This document shows positions 7,983 to 16,884 of a stretch of 64,000 nt of DNA, piece after piece. The stretch lies in the NCBI GenBank assembly GCA_964585785.1, contig CAZPFL010000003.1, forward strand, positions 15,202 through 79,201. The letters are read 5' to 3'. Below the pieces are notes generated by a model that worked only from the letters and a program-made list of their open reading frames with translations, did not search any database and was not told where the DNA came from. This stretch comes from WHUA01 sp964585785. GTDB lineage: Bacteria > Pseudomonadota > Alphaproteobacteria > UBA8366. Every line of letters begins with the position of its first letter. Position 1 is the stretch's first letter. The translations under genes and the position numbers were made by a program.

Positions 7983-9179
7983 ATGCTGCCACTGGAAGGC
8001 GTGCGTATCCTGTCCGTCGAGCAATACGGCGCGGGTCCCTGGGGCACGCAGTATCTCGCGGATATCGGCGCCGAGGTCATCAAGATCGAGAACCCGAACG
8101 ACGGCGGCGACATGGCGCGCGGAGTCGGCCCTTTCTTCCTCGGCGACGGCAAGGGGTCGAGCGACAGCCTGTTCTACCAGACCTTCAACCGAAACAAGCG
8201 GAGTCTGACGCTCAACCTGTCAGCCGAGGACGGCAAGGCGATCTTTCATTCGCTGGTCGAGACGGCGGACGCGGTCACCTGCAACTTGCGGGGCGACGTT
8301 CCGGCGAAGCTCGGCCTGACCTACGAGACGCTGGGCAAGGTCAACCCGAAGATCGTCTGCTCTTTCCTGACCGCCTATGGGCGCGAGGGCGAGCGCGCGA
8401 CCTGGCCGGGCTATGATTACCTGATGCAGGCCGAGACGGGATATTTCTCGCTCACCGGCGAACCGGGAACGCCGCCGACGCGCTTCGGCCTGTCGATCGT
8501 CGATCTCATGACCGGCCTCGCGATGGCCTACGCCACCGTGTCCGCGGTACTGAACGCGCGGGCCACCGGAAAAGGCCGCGACATTGACGTCAGCCTGTTC
8601 GATCTCGCGCTGACGAATGTGTCCTATCCGGCGACCTGGTATCTCAACACCGGCCATGTCCAGGGCCGCGAGCCGCGCTCCGGTCACCCTTCGCTGGTCC
8701 CATGCGCCCAGTACAAGACCAAGGACGGCTGGATCTTCCTCATGTGCAACAAGGAGAAGTTCTGGCCGATCCTGTGCGAGATGATCGGGCGCCCGGAATG
8801 GGGGAAGGACGCCCGTTTCCTGACCTTCAAGGACCGGCTCGCCAACCGCGCCCTGATTCAGGAGATGCTGGACGAGGCCCTGTCGGCGCGCACGACGGAC
8901 GCGTGGCTGGCGGCGTTTGGCGGCCGCGTTCCCGCCGCCCCGATCTATGACGTGCAGCAGGCGCTCGAAAATCCCTTTGTCGCGGCGCAGGGCATGATCC
9001 AGACGCTGACGCACAGGGACGGCAGCGAATTCCGCATGATCGACGGTCCCTTCCGGGCCGGCGAGCCGACGCCCAACCGACCGGGCCCGGAACTCGGCGA
9101 GGATACCGAGGCGCTGCTGAAGGAGCTCGGGCTCGGCGCGGAACGCATCGCGGCGTTGCGCAAGGCGAAGATCGTCTGA
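7983..9179 (+). CDS. CaiB/BaiF family CoA-transferase
   Basis: A 398-residue family III CoA-transferase, which moves CoA between carboxylic acids through a covalent aspartyl-CoA intermediate. The expected catalytic aspartate is D174 in GLSIVDLMTG. The N-terminal GVRILSVEQYGAGPWGTQYLADIGAEVIKIE pattern (split here only for description) and the NKRSLTLNL strand are characteristic. It closes the plus-strand cluster, 15 bp after the third acyl-CoA dehydrogenase, and is the obvious activating enzyme for the acid degraded by the pathway. A convergent egtD gene follows. Confidence 0.9.
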   Translation: MLPLEGVRILSVEQYGAGPWGTQYLADIGAEVIKIENPNDGGDMARGVGPFFLGDGKGSSDSLFYQTFNRNKRSLTLNLSAEDGKAIFHSLVETADAVTCNLRGDVPAKLGLTYETLGKVNPKIVCSFLTAYGREGERATWPGYDYLMQAETGYFSLTGEPGTPPTRFGLSIVDLMTGLAMAYATVSAVLNARATGKGRDIDVSLFDLALTNVSYPATWYLNTGHVQGREPRSGHPSLVPCAQYKTKDGWIFLMCNKEKFWPILCEMIGRPEWGKDARFLTFKDRLANRALIQEMLDEALSARTTDAWLAAFGGRVPAAPIYDVQQALENPFVAAQGMIQTLTHRDGSEFRMIDGPFRAGEPTPNRPGPELGEDTEALLKELGLGAERIAALRKAKIV

Positions 9180-9200
9180 GCCGCGCGGGGCCTCGGTCTC

Positions 9201-10175
9201 TCAGGGTATCGTGAGATAGTGGATGCTGAAGAGCTGCGCCGAGTCGACCCAGACCTTGGCCGGCTCGAAGCCTGCCTTTCTCGCCAGCCGGCGAAACTCC
9301 TCGATGCTGTATTTGTGCGAATTCTCGGTGTGAATCGATTCGCCTTCGGCAAAGCGGAAGGTGCTGCCGTCGACATGCACCGATTGGTCGGCCGTGCTGT
9401 AGAGATGCATCTCGACCCGGCCTTTATCCGCATTGTAATGCGCCCGATGACGGAAATGCGCTACGTCGAAATCGGCGCCGAGCTCGTGATTGATCCGCTG
9501 CAGCAGATTGAGATTGAAGGCCGCGGTCACACCCTGTGAATCGTTATACGCGGCGTCCAGGATGGCGACGTCCTTCTTCAAGTCGATCCCGATCACCATG
9601 GCGCCGCCCGAGCCGAGAAAGTCGGCCGCGTTCGCCAGGAACCGCTGGGCGCCATTCGGCTTGAAATTGCCCAGGGTCGAGCCGGGGAAGAAACCGACCC
9701 GGCGGGCGTTCGGCCGACGCGCCGGCGGCCTTACGCGAAACGGTTTCGTAAAATCGGCGCAGACCGCGTGGACGTCCAGGCCGGGATAGTCGGCCGCGAG
9801 CGTGGCGGCCGCCGCAAGCAGATGCTTCCGCGATATATCGACCGCCACATAGGCGGCCGGCCGATCCAGCGCATCGAGCAGCGGACGGACCTTCTTCACC
9901 GAGCCGCAGCCGTATTCGATGATATGCGCGTGCGGTCCGATCTGGCGCGCCAAGTCGCGGCTGATCTCCTTCAGCAGCGCGATCTCGGTACGCGTCGGAT
10001 AATACTCCGGGAGCTCGCAGATCGCGTCGAACAGCTGCGATCCCCGCTCGTCGTAAAAAAATTTGCACGGCAGCGTCTTCTGCCGCTCGCTCAGGCCCCC
10101 GACGACTTCCGCGAGGAAGTCGTCCGGTTCCGGCTCGAGATCATCGAAGGATTGGAGCAGGTCGAGAGGACTCAT
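9201..10175 (-). CDS. egtD: L-histidine N-alpha-methyltransferase (ergothioneine biosynthesis)
   Basis: A 324-residue SAM-dependent enzyme that trimethylates histidine to hercynine. Family landmarks are LPCKFFYDERGSQLFD near the N-terminus, the SAM loop IEYGCGSVKKVRPLL, the VGFFPGSTLGNF segment, and the C-terminal SHKYSIEEFRRLARKAGF with the hercynine-binding Tyr/Asn/Glu region. In most bacteria it is paired with the sulfoxide synthase egtB, but no egtB is adjacent; the flanking genes face away or are unrelated. A partner elsewhere in the genome, or an EgtB-independent use of hercynine, is required. The 10176-10373 gap before the next gene shows no ORF of note. Confidence 0.9.
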   Translation of the reverse strand: MSPLDLLQSFDDLEPEPDDFLAEVVGGLSERQKTLPCKFFYDERGSQLFDAICELPEYYPTRTEIALLKEISRDLARQIGPHAHIIEYGCGSVKKVRPLLDALDRPAAYVAVDISRKHLLAAAATLAADYPGLDVHAVCADFTKPFRVRPPARRPNARRVGFFPGSTLGNFKPNGAQRFLANAADFLGSGGAMVIGIDLKKDVAILDAAYNDSQGVTAAFNLNLLQRINHELGADFDVAHFRHRAHYNADKGRVEMHLYSTADQSVHVDGSTFRFAEGESIHTENSHKYSIEEFRRLARKAGFEPAKVWVDSAQLFSIHYLTIP

Positions 10176-10373
10176 CGATCTTCTGAAGATGATGCCGCCT
10201 TCCGGCGCGAATGCGGCCTACCCTAACGCAGGCATCCCCCTACCGCAAACACACGTGTAGTTGAAGCGGCCGATACCGGAAGAACGGGACGGTTGGCCTT
10301 CTGTTCCAAATTCTGCAAGACTGTTACAGATTTATGACGTATCATCCGGCGCAGATCGTACAACTCCCATCCC

Positions 10374-11582
10374 ATGGCCCACTCAAAGTCCAAGCTCACA
10401 CTCACCACGGTTTGTGGCGTGCATGTGCTGCACGACGGGCTGATCGATATGCTCTACGCGCTGCTGCCGCTACTGCGCGAGGCGTTCGGCCTGTCGTATG
10501 CCGAGGTTGCGATGATCCGCGCCGCGAACCGTACGGCCACGGCGCTGCTGCAGATTCCGGCGGGCTTGCTGGCGGAGAGATGGGGTGAGCGTCTGCTCTT
10601 GACGCTGGGAACGCTGGCGGCGGGTATCGCTTTCATCGGGCTCAGCTTTTCCAACGGCTTCCTGGCGTTGCTCCTGCTCATCTTCCTCGCCGGCGTCGGC
10701 TCCGCTTTCCAGCATCCTCTGTCCTCGGCCTTGATCACGAGCGCCTTCCCGATCGGCGGTGGGCGGCGGGCCGCGCTCGGCACCTACAACACCTTTGGCG
10801 ACGTCGGCAAATTCACCTTCATGGGCATCACGGTCATCGCCACCGGTCTGGGCCTTGCCTGGCAGGGCCCCGTATTTGCGTACGGTGCCTTGGCCTTGGT
10901 CGTTGCGATCATCGGGCTGGTCTTGCTCAAGCAGGCTGGCGTCGGCGGGGCCAAGCCGACGCATCCCGACGGATCGAGACCGGCCAAAACCAAGGGATGG
11001 GGCATCCGCCATCGGACCGGCTTCATTTCACTCGGCGCCATCGCCGCTCTGGACAACGCCACGCGGAATGGCTTCCTCACCTTCGTGGCGTTCCTGCTGA
11101 TCGACAAGGGCGTGCCGACAGCATGGGCGGGATCGGCCGTCCTCGTCACGCTGTTCGGCGGCATGGCGGGGAAATTCGCCTGCGGCATGCTCGCCGAACG
11201 GGTCGGCATCGCGCGCACGATCGCGACTACCGAGATCGCGACCAGCGCCGGCATCATCCTGGTCCTGCTCGCGCCCACCTTCTATGCCTTCTTCCTGCTG
11301 CCGGTGCTGGGCGTGTTCCTGAACGGCACGTCGTCGGCGATTTACGGCTCGGTCGGTGAATTGATCGACGATGACAAGCATTCCCGCGCCTTCGGCTTGA
11401 TGTATACGCTGGGCTCGGCCTGTGGCTTGGTGGCGCCACTCGCCTTCGGTTTTCTGGCGGACGCCGCGGGCATTCCCGTCACGATGGCCACGCTCTCGGT
11501 CATGGTCCTGCTCACGCTGCCGCTTTGCCTCGTGCTGGGACCGGCGCTCACCCTCGTGGACGGCGCGCGGCCGGCCGAATAA
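10374..11582 (+). CDS. MFS transporter (fosmidomycin-resistance-protein-like branch)
   Basis: A 402-residue major facilitator with twelve hydrophobic segments. The opening CGVHVLHDGLIDMLYALLPLL is typical of the Fsr-like branch of drug or small-molecule exporters, and the A-motif-like GLLAERWGERLLL lies between helices 2 and 3. Substrate unknown. It is divergent from egtD and convergent with the dioxygenase gene that follows. Confidence 0.85.
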   Translation: MAHSKSKLTLTTVCGVHVLHDGLIDMLYALLPLLREAFGLSYAEVAMIRAANRTATALLQIPAGLLAERWGERLLLTLGTLAAGIAFIGLSFSNGFLALLLLIFLAGVGSAFQHPLSSALITSAFPIGGGRRAALGTYNTFGDVGKFTFMGITVIATGLGLAWQGPVFAYGALALVVAIIGLVLLKQAGVGGAKPTHPDGSRPAKTKGWGIRHRTGFISLGAIAALDNATRNGFLTFVAFLLIDKGVPTAWAGSAVLVTLFGGMAGKFACGMLAERVGIARTIATTEIATSAGIILVLLAPTFYAFFLLPVLGVFLNGTSSAIYGSVGELIDDDKHSRAFGLMYTLGSACGLVAPLAFGFLADAAGIPVTMATLSVMVLLTLPLCLVLGPALTLVDGARPAE

Positions 11583-11610
11583 GTCCAGCGTCGACTCGTT
11601 TCAGACACGG

Positions 11611-12477
11611 CTAGAAGGGCCGGTCACCCTTCAGCTGCGTGCGGTGCAGGATACGGCGCATCGAGTCGTCAAACGCCTCGCGGCGATGCATGGCGCAGCG
11701 GTTGTCCCACATCACGACGTCGCCCACCTGCCAGTGATGCTCCCAGACGAACCGGGGCTGCACCGTATGGGCCCAGATCTTGTCCAGTAATTCCTCGCTT
11801 TCCGAGACCGGAAGGCCTTCGACGTAGCTGTTCAGCCGGCGGCCGAGATAAAGCGCCTTGCGCCCCGTTTCCGGATGGGTGCGGACGATGGGGTGCAGCG
11901 GGCCCGGCGAACGGCTGACATCGGTCACCTCGTCGAAATCGGCGCGGCGGACGCCGACGCTGGTATAGCTCGGATCGTGCTTCGCCCGCCGCCCCTCGAT
12001 CCTGGCCTTGAGATCGTCGGCCAGCGTCTCGTAAGCCGCATACATGTTCAGGAAAGAGGTATTGCCGGCGTTGGCCGGGATCTCGATCGCATAGAGAATA
12101 CTCGCGTTGGGCGGCTCGTCTACGAAGCCGCTGTCGGTATGCCACGCCGCCTCGCCCGCGCCGAGCTGGCCGATCGGCTTGCCGTTCTCCTTCACGTTGG
12201 AAATGACGTTGATTTCCGGCGGAATGTCCGATTTTTGCTCGATGCCCTTCTTGAGCTTGAGCAGCTTGGTGGGCGGAAATTCCAGGTCGCCGAAATGGCG
12301 GGAGAAGGCGATGAGCTGCGGGTCCGAGAGTGTCTGCCCGCGAAACAGCAGGACGAGATGCTCCATCCACGCCGCGTGGATCGCCTTTGCATCCCCCCGG
12401 GACAGCGGCCGGGACAGGTCGACGCCGCGGATTTCCGCGCCGAGCGCCGTATCGAACGGACGGACTTCAATGGCCAT
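11611..12477 (-). CDS. TauD/TfdA family Fe(II)/2-oxoglutarate dioxygenase
   Basis: A 288-residue dioxygenase. The iron ligands are H113 and D115 in AAWHTDSGF and H264 in NRCAMHRREAF; R279 near the C-terminus likely anchors 2-oxoglutarate. These enzymes hydroxylate substrates such as taurine, aryloxyacetates or betaines. The ATG at 12477 has GGGAAGG 6 bp upstream, which makes it better than an in-frame ATG 14 codons earlier. The substrate cannot be inferred from the flanking genes. A second family member lies at 34033-34932. Confidence 0.88.
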   Translation of the reverse strand: MAIEVRPFDTALGAEIRGVDLSRPLSRGDAKAIHAAWMEHLVLLFRGQTLSDPQLIAFSRHFGDLEFPPTKLLKLKKGIEQKSDIPPEINVISNVKENGKPIGQLGAGEAAWHTDSGFVDEPPNASILYAIEIPANAGNTSFLNMYAAYETLADDLKARIEGRRAKHDPSYTSVGVRRADFDEVTDVSRSPGPLHPIVRTHPETGRKALYLGRRLNSYVEGLPVSESEELLDKIWAHTVQPRFVWEHHWQVGDVVMWDNRCAMHRREAFDDSMRRILHRTQLKGDRPF

Positions 12478-12590
12478 GAACGCCTTCCCAACTGGCTCAA
12501 TCTCAGGCCAATACATCACAACGTGCCGACCGCCCGCAAATTCGACAGAGGTTTCAGCAATCGGGAGCCATGCGCGGGGAAAATAGCTGC

Positions 12591-12662
12591 CGCGGCTTCC
12601 AACGCCGCTTCCGGATCCTCATTCTTTTCCCAGGCATCGCTGAAGATCGCCGTGAAATCCTT
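12591..12662 (-). repeat. 72-bp exact repeat, intergenic copy
   Basis: This 72-nt stretch, read on the minus strand, is identical base for base to 23161-23232 on the plus strand, where it encodes 24 whole codons of the LpoA-like lipoprotein. The match starts AAGGATTTCACGG and ends GTTGGAAGCCGCG, and stops abruptly on both sides. Here it is not part of a recognised gene: the coding frame is preceded directly by TGA and runs on as unrelated sequence. It lies 15 bp after the stop of the small membrane gene. It contains two near-identical 10-mers, GGAAGCGGCG and GGAAGCCGCG. Confidence 0.95.
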
Positions 12663-12677
12663 TCACTTCCATGGCGA

Positions 12678-12845
12678 TCATGGACGCCTGAAGAATCCCC
12701 AATAGAAAGATAGGAATACCAGGACAATACCAACATTCACTATTAGCCGTTCCCAGAGTCGGTGCCTGAAGAACGCGACATCGACACCGACGATAACGGC
12801 CACCATCGCCGCCACGTAAAGCGCTAAAGCTACCTGTTTTCCCAT
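12678..12845 (-). CDS. small membrane protein, 55 aa
   Basis: A frame too short for ordinary gene finders. It encodes a 55-residue protein with two hydrophobic helices (about residues 4-24 and 34-50) separated by the basic turn RHRLWERL and ending in FFRRP. This is the layout of widespread small alphaproteobacterial inner-membrane proteins. AGGG lies 7 bp before the ATG. Two overlapping longer frames on the same strand have no hydrophobic pattern and were discarded. Function unknown. It lies upstream of the dioxygenase gene on the same strand, with the 72-bp repeat in between. Confidence 0.6.
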   Translation of the reverse strand: MGKQVALALYVAAMVAVIVGVDVAFFRHRLWERLIVNVGIVLVFLSFYWGFFRRP

Positions 12846-13070
12846 TCGAGTACCCTAGGACGCTCCAGAAATTTCTGGGCTGGCGATTCCCCCGCCATTT
12901 CGCATCGCAACGCGTGGGCACTCGAAACTAGGCCTATGCGCGAGGGCCCTCAAGGCCATGAGCCGTCACGAATCGGCATCGATGGCCGGCATCTGCTAAA
13001 CTCGGGACACTGTCATCCGCCCGATGATCGGCTCGTCCGAGACTAGGCAATGCCCCCAGGAGAATCAGGA

Positions 13071-14456
13071 ATGTACGTCGCCCAAGAGCTCGCCAAGCGC
13101 ATCCACGCTTTCCGATATGAGGAACTGCCGCCCGAGGCCATTTTCTGGGCAAAGCAGGCCATCACAGACACGATCGGGGTCACCTTCGCAGGTGCCAATG
13201 AACCGACGACACGGATTCCCGCCACCCTTCCGGGCGTCGGCGGCGAAGCGGGTCCCTGTCTGATCTTTGGCGACAACCGGCGCACCGACCCGATGAGCGC
13301 GGTACTGGTTAACGGGGTCGCTTCCCATGCGCTCGACTATGACGATGTGAGCCCAGTCCTGGGGGGCCATCCGTCGGTGCCGCTCGTGCCGACGATCCTG
13401 GCCCTCGGCGAGATGAACGGCACCAACGGAAAGGACGCGATCACCGCCTATATCGCGGGCTTCGAGACGGAAGTGCGGATCGGGCGCGGCGTGAATTTCG
13501 TCCATTACGAGAAAGGTTGGCACCCGACCGCGACGCTCGGAATCTTCGGCACCGTGGCGGCCGCGGCGAGGCTGCTGCCGCTCGACGAAGAACAGACGGC
13601 CCGGGCGCTCGCCATCGCCGTCTCGCTCGCCTCCGGCGTCAAAGCCAATTTCGGCACCATGACCAAGCCGCTCCATGTCGGCCAATGCTGCCGGAACGGC
13701 GTCTTCGCGGCGTTGCTCGCCAAAAACGACTTCACCGCGAACGCGGGCGCGTTCGAGCACAAGCAGGGCTTCTTCGAAGTCTTCAACGGCAACGGCAATT
13801 ACGATCCGGCGAAGATCTTCGAGAACTGGGGCAACCCGCTCGAGATCGTCGATCCCGGCCTGGGGCTCAAGCAATTCCCCTGCTGCGGCAGCACGCACAT
13901 GGCGATCACCATGATGTTGCGGCTGGTCGAAAAGCACGGCCTGACACCGCCCAATGTGCGGCGTATCCAGGTCTACAGCCATCCGCAGCGGCTTCCGCAC
14001 ACCAACCGGCCAACCGTGAGCAGCGCGCTCGAAGCAAAATTCAGCGTGCAATACTGCGTCGCCCGCGCGCTGATGCATGGCAAGGTGCTGATCACCCATT
14101 TCGAGGGCGACGCCTGGGCCGATGAAGAAGCGCAAAGACTACTGAAACTGGTCGACGTGGCGCCACACCCGACGATGACCGACAAGCCCTGGTGCGCCGA
14201 GGTCATCGTCGAGACAGCCGACGGGCGGACGCTTTCGGAAAAGACGGAATACCTCATGGGCCGCGGTAAGCCCAATCCGATGAGCGAGTCGGAGATGCGG
14301 ATCAAGTTCGAGGACTGCGTGACCCGCGTCCTTCCGGCCGAGCAGACCGCGCGGCTGTTCGAGACGCTGGGGTCGTTCGAGACCATCGCCGACATGCGGG
14401 AGCTCACTGCCCTTTGCGAAGCGCCAACGTCGGCATCGAGCGCGGCGGCCGAATAG
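13071..14456 (+). CDS. MmgE/PrpD family protein
   Basis: A 461-residue member of the 2-methylcitrate dehydratase superfamily (MmgE/PrpD/iminodisuccinate epimerase). The N-terminal helical domain carries the conserved NGVASHALDYDDV motif and the GWHPTATLGIFG segment; the C-terminal domain ends with the PMSESEMRIKFEDCV helix. Family members dehydrate or epimerise hydroxy-diacids, but only a minority are true 2-methylcitrate dehydratases, and no methylcitrate synthase is nearby. The ATG at 13071 has AGGAG 7 bp upstream. A second member is at 25128-26522. Confidence 0.87.
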   Translation: MYVAQELAKRIHAFRYEELPPEAIFWAKQAITDTIGVTFAGANEPTTRIPATLPGVGGEAGPCLIFGDNRRTDPMSAVLVNGVASHALDYDDVSPVLGGHPSVPLVPTILALGEMNGTNGKDAITAYIAGFETEVRIGRGVNFVHYEKGWHPTATLGIFGTVAAAARLLPLDEEQTARALAIAVSLASGVKANFGTMTKPLHVGQCCRNGVFAALLAKNDFTANAGAFEHKQGFFEVFNGNGNYDPAKIFENWGNPLEIVDPGLGLKQFPCCGSTHMAITMMLRLVEKHGLTPPNVRRIQVYSHPQRLPHTNRPTVSSALEAKFSVQYCVARALMHGKVLITHFEGDAWADEEAQRLLKLVDVAPHPTMTDKPWCAEVIVETADGRTLSEKTEYLMGRGKPNPMSESEMRIKFEDCVTRVLPAEQTARLFETLGSFETIADMRELTALCEAPTSASSAAAE

Positions 14457-14562
14457 CGGCCCAGTCCGGGCACGGAGGCCGCCGCGCCCTGCGGTTAAAT
14501 TCGGGAGCAGCCATCCTTATATTGGGGACGGCGCAGTGCCGTGCGCCTTGACCGAGAACCGG

Positions 14563-15558
14563 ATGACCATGCTCAATCCCGTGACCTATCTCCGCAGCAA
14601 ATTCGCCACTTTCGCCAGTCGGCCGAACGAAGGCACGCGGCGGCCGCGCCACTGGCGCCTGCTCTTCTGGGTCCTTCTCTCGGTACTCGTACTCTACTAC
14701 CCGGTCGGCATGCTGCTGGCGCACAAGATCAACGACGACGTCGAATACACCATACCCGCTGACCGCCTGCTGCCGAACGGCAGCCGCGCCGTGAGCATGG
14801 CGGTCGCGCTGATCGGGCGGGAAACGCAGCAGACGACCTGGGTCGCCAACAAGCCCTGGTTTTTTCCGTCTTCGATGCTCGACAACATGCCGAATTTTCA
14901 GATCGGCCTGATGTACGCGCTGTCGCGCTTCGCGATCGAGATGACGGACGTGCTGGGCCGGACCCGCGGCTCGAGCCAGGTGGACCCGGATCTCGACAAG
15001 GCGTCGGGCCTGTTGAAATACGATGGGAGAATCTGGATCTGGGAGCCGTCGACCTCGCTGCTGCCGACGGCCAGTGCGGAAAAGCAATATATCAGCGCGG
15101 AGAAGAGCCTCTGGCACTACAACGAGCAGCTCAACGAAGGGCGGGCGGTTTTCGAACGGCGCGCGGACAACCTGATCTCTTTCATCGAGCGGGTCACCGC
15201 GGATCTCGGCAGCGCTTCGGCCGCCCTCGACGCACAGGCCAACGCATCGAATGCGGGCTGGTTCGACACGAAAGCCGACGACGTCTTCTATGCGACCAAG
15301 GGGCGGCTCTACGGCTATTACATGCTGTTGCGGGAGCTGGGCGTGGATTTCAAGGACGTGCTCGCCGAGAAGAAAGCCGAGCCCGCCTGGCAGCAGATGC
15401 TTGGCAGCCTGCGCACTGGGGCGGCGATGGACCCGCTCATCGTCTCGAACGGCGCCGCCGACGGGCTGTTCGTCCCGAGCCACCTGGAGGTGCTGGGCTT
15501 CTACCTGCTGCGCGCCCGCACGCAGTTGAAGGAAGTGTCGAACATCCTGCTAAAGTGA
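14563..15558 (+). CDS. DUF2333 family membrane-anchored protein
   Basis: A 331-residue protein with one N-terminal membrane helix (about residues 28-48, WRLLFWVLLSVLVLYYPVG) and a large periplasmic part. The stretches NKPWFFPSSMLDNMPNFQIG and GRIWIWEPSTS are recognisable features of DUF2333, a proteobacterial family of unknown role. An upstream in-frame GTG at 14536 is an alternative start. The DUF4392 gene follows 37 bp downstream on the same strand. Confidence 0.82.
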   Translation: MTMLNPVTYLRSKFATFASRPNEGTRRPRHWRLLFWVLLSVLVLYYPVGMLLAHKINDDVEYTIPADRLLPNGSRAVSMAVALIGRETQQTTWVANKPWFFPSSMLDNMPNFQIGLMYALSRFAIEMTDVLGRTRGSSQVDPDLDKASGLLKYDGRIWIWEPSTSLLPTASAEKQYISAEKSLWHYNEQLNEGRAVFERRADNLISFIERVTADLGSASAALDAQANASNAGWFDTKADDVFYATKGRLYGYYMLLRELGVDFKDVLAEKKAEPAWQQMLGSLRTGAAMDPLIVSNGAADGLFVPSHLEVLGFYLLRARTQLKEVSNILLK

Positions 15559-15595
15559 GGGGCTCGCGCCACCGCGCCAACATTCGGACCCCGCC

Positions 15596-16549
15596 ATGCA
15601 GATTGCCTGCGAGAATATTGATCGGCTGCAATGCCTGGAGATTCAGGGGCGCGGTCTTCCACGCGGCATCAAATGGCGACTCTATCAAGCGGCGCGCGCG
15701 GTCCACACGGAACCGCTGGTCCTCGCGGCGGCGCGACGGCTGAACCGTCCCGCCTGCCGCATGGGCATCGTCAGCGGCGCCGCGGTGCCGGGGCATATGC
15801 CGCATGGAGAGAATGACGGGCCATTCGGCACCGTCGTGCTCGCCGACGCATTGACGCGAATCGGTCACGACGTCAGCGTCTACACCGATCCCGCTGCAGC
15901 GCCGGCCTTCGAGGCTCTGCTCGCGCGCCGCGCGCTCGACGTTCCGCTCATCGAGCTCGCGCTCCACGACACGGCGCAGCAGGAAAACATCGCGCGAGCC
16001 GTGGACATCCTCGTCGCGGTCGAGCGTCTTGGCGGCAACGTCAACGGAATCATCTATGGCGCGACGGGGGTTTCCCGCCAGGCCTTTCGTTGCAACGTCG
16101 ACCATCTGTTCCGAACGGCGGCCGCGCTCGGCAAGCCGACGATCTCAATCGCCGATGGCGGCAACGAGATCGGCTTCGGCAAGGTTCATGCGGAGCTCGT
16201 GAAGACCATGCCGGACTTGAACCAGGCAGAGAAAACGCCGTGCGGCGGCGGGATCATTTCCGTAGTGCCGACGGACGTGCTGGTCGTCGCGACGTCATCG
16301 AACCTCGGTGCGTACGGCGTCTGCGCCGCGCTCTCGGTCATGCAGAAAGACCTGTCGCTCTGTCATACAGCCGAGGAGGAAATCGCACTGGAGCATATCG
16401 GGGTGGGATTGGGATTGACGGATGGTGGGAGCGGCAAACGCATTGCCGCCGTCGATGGGGTCCCCGTGTTGGAAAACGCCGCTGTCGTCACCTTGATGCG
16501 GGCGCTGGCTGAGCGGGCGTTGACGGGAACGGTGGAACGGGGATTCTGA
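15596..16549 (+). CDS. DUF4392 domain protein (D-glutamate cyclase C-terminal-like)
   Basis: A 317-residue protein matching the domain found at the C-terminus of D-glutamate cyclase. The signature is GKPTISIADGGNEIGFGKV around residues 178-196, with CGGGIISVVPTDVLVVATSSN after it and a GPFGTVVLADAL segment earlier. In characterised relatives the domain dehydrates D-glutamate to 5-oxo-D-proline; stand-alone bacterial versions are mostly uncharacterised. HyuA/HyuB-type (oxoprolinase-like) genes are present far downstream at 41997, a suggestive but unproven connection. Confidence 0.75.
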   Translation: MQIACENIDRLQCLEIQGRGLPRGIKWRLYQAARAVHTEPLVLAAARRLNRPACRMGIVSGAAVPGHMPHGENDGPFGTVVLADALTRIGHDVSVYTDPAAAPAFEALLARRALDVPLIELALHDTAQQENIARAVDILVAVERLGGNVNGIIYGATGVSRQAFRCNVDHLFRTAAALGKPTISIADGGNEIGFGKVHAELVKTMPDLNQAEKTPCGGGIISVVPTDVLVVATSSNLGAYGVCAALSVMQKDLSLCHTAEEEIALEHIGVGLGLTDGGSGKRIAAVDGVPVLENAAVVTLMRALAERALTGTVERGF

Positions 16550-16566
16550 TTGGGAGGGGTGGGGAC

Positions 16567-16594
16567 GTTGCTCTGCCGCTTGAGCTACGGATGC
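16567..16594 (-). tRNA. 5' half of a tRNA (remnant)
   Basis: Read on the minus strand, the sequence GCATCCGTAGCTCAAGCGGC followed by AGAGCA matches the 5' acceptor strand, the TA linker and a complete D-arm (GCTC paired with GAGC) of a tRNA. What should be the anticodon stem does not pair, and there is no T-arm downstream, where the sequence enters the DUF4392 gene. It is therefore a truncated copy. It sits at the edge of the phage-derived island and may mark a recombination or integration site. Confidence 0.55.
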
Positions 16595-16884
16595 GACTAG
16601 TGTGCTATGACGAATGCGGCCGCCAAAATATCGGCGCATTCCTCCGCGGCGGCGCGTTCACAGGCGCTAGACCGTCAATAAATTTTCTTTCATCTGTTGC
16701 ACTGACTCACCTCTAGAACTTTTCCAGATGAGCATCGAGCGGTCTCGCTCCAATGCGTCGCCAAGGCAACGAATCAGATTGTATTGGGAGAACAAGGAAG
16801 AAATGAAAACAGGGGCCTCAGTCGGCGGCGTTAGAAGAATTGTCCGAAGTACTCCGACAACTTGTACGTCAAGTCCAAACGGCT

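Noticed and set aside
12619..12921. 100-codon minus-strand frame over the small membrane gene
   Set aside because: The 55-codon frame inside it has two clear membrane helices and a ribosome site; the longer frame has none.
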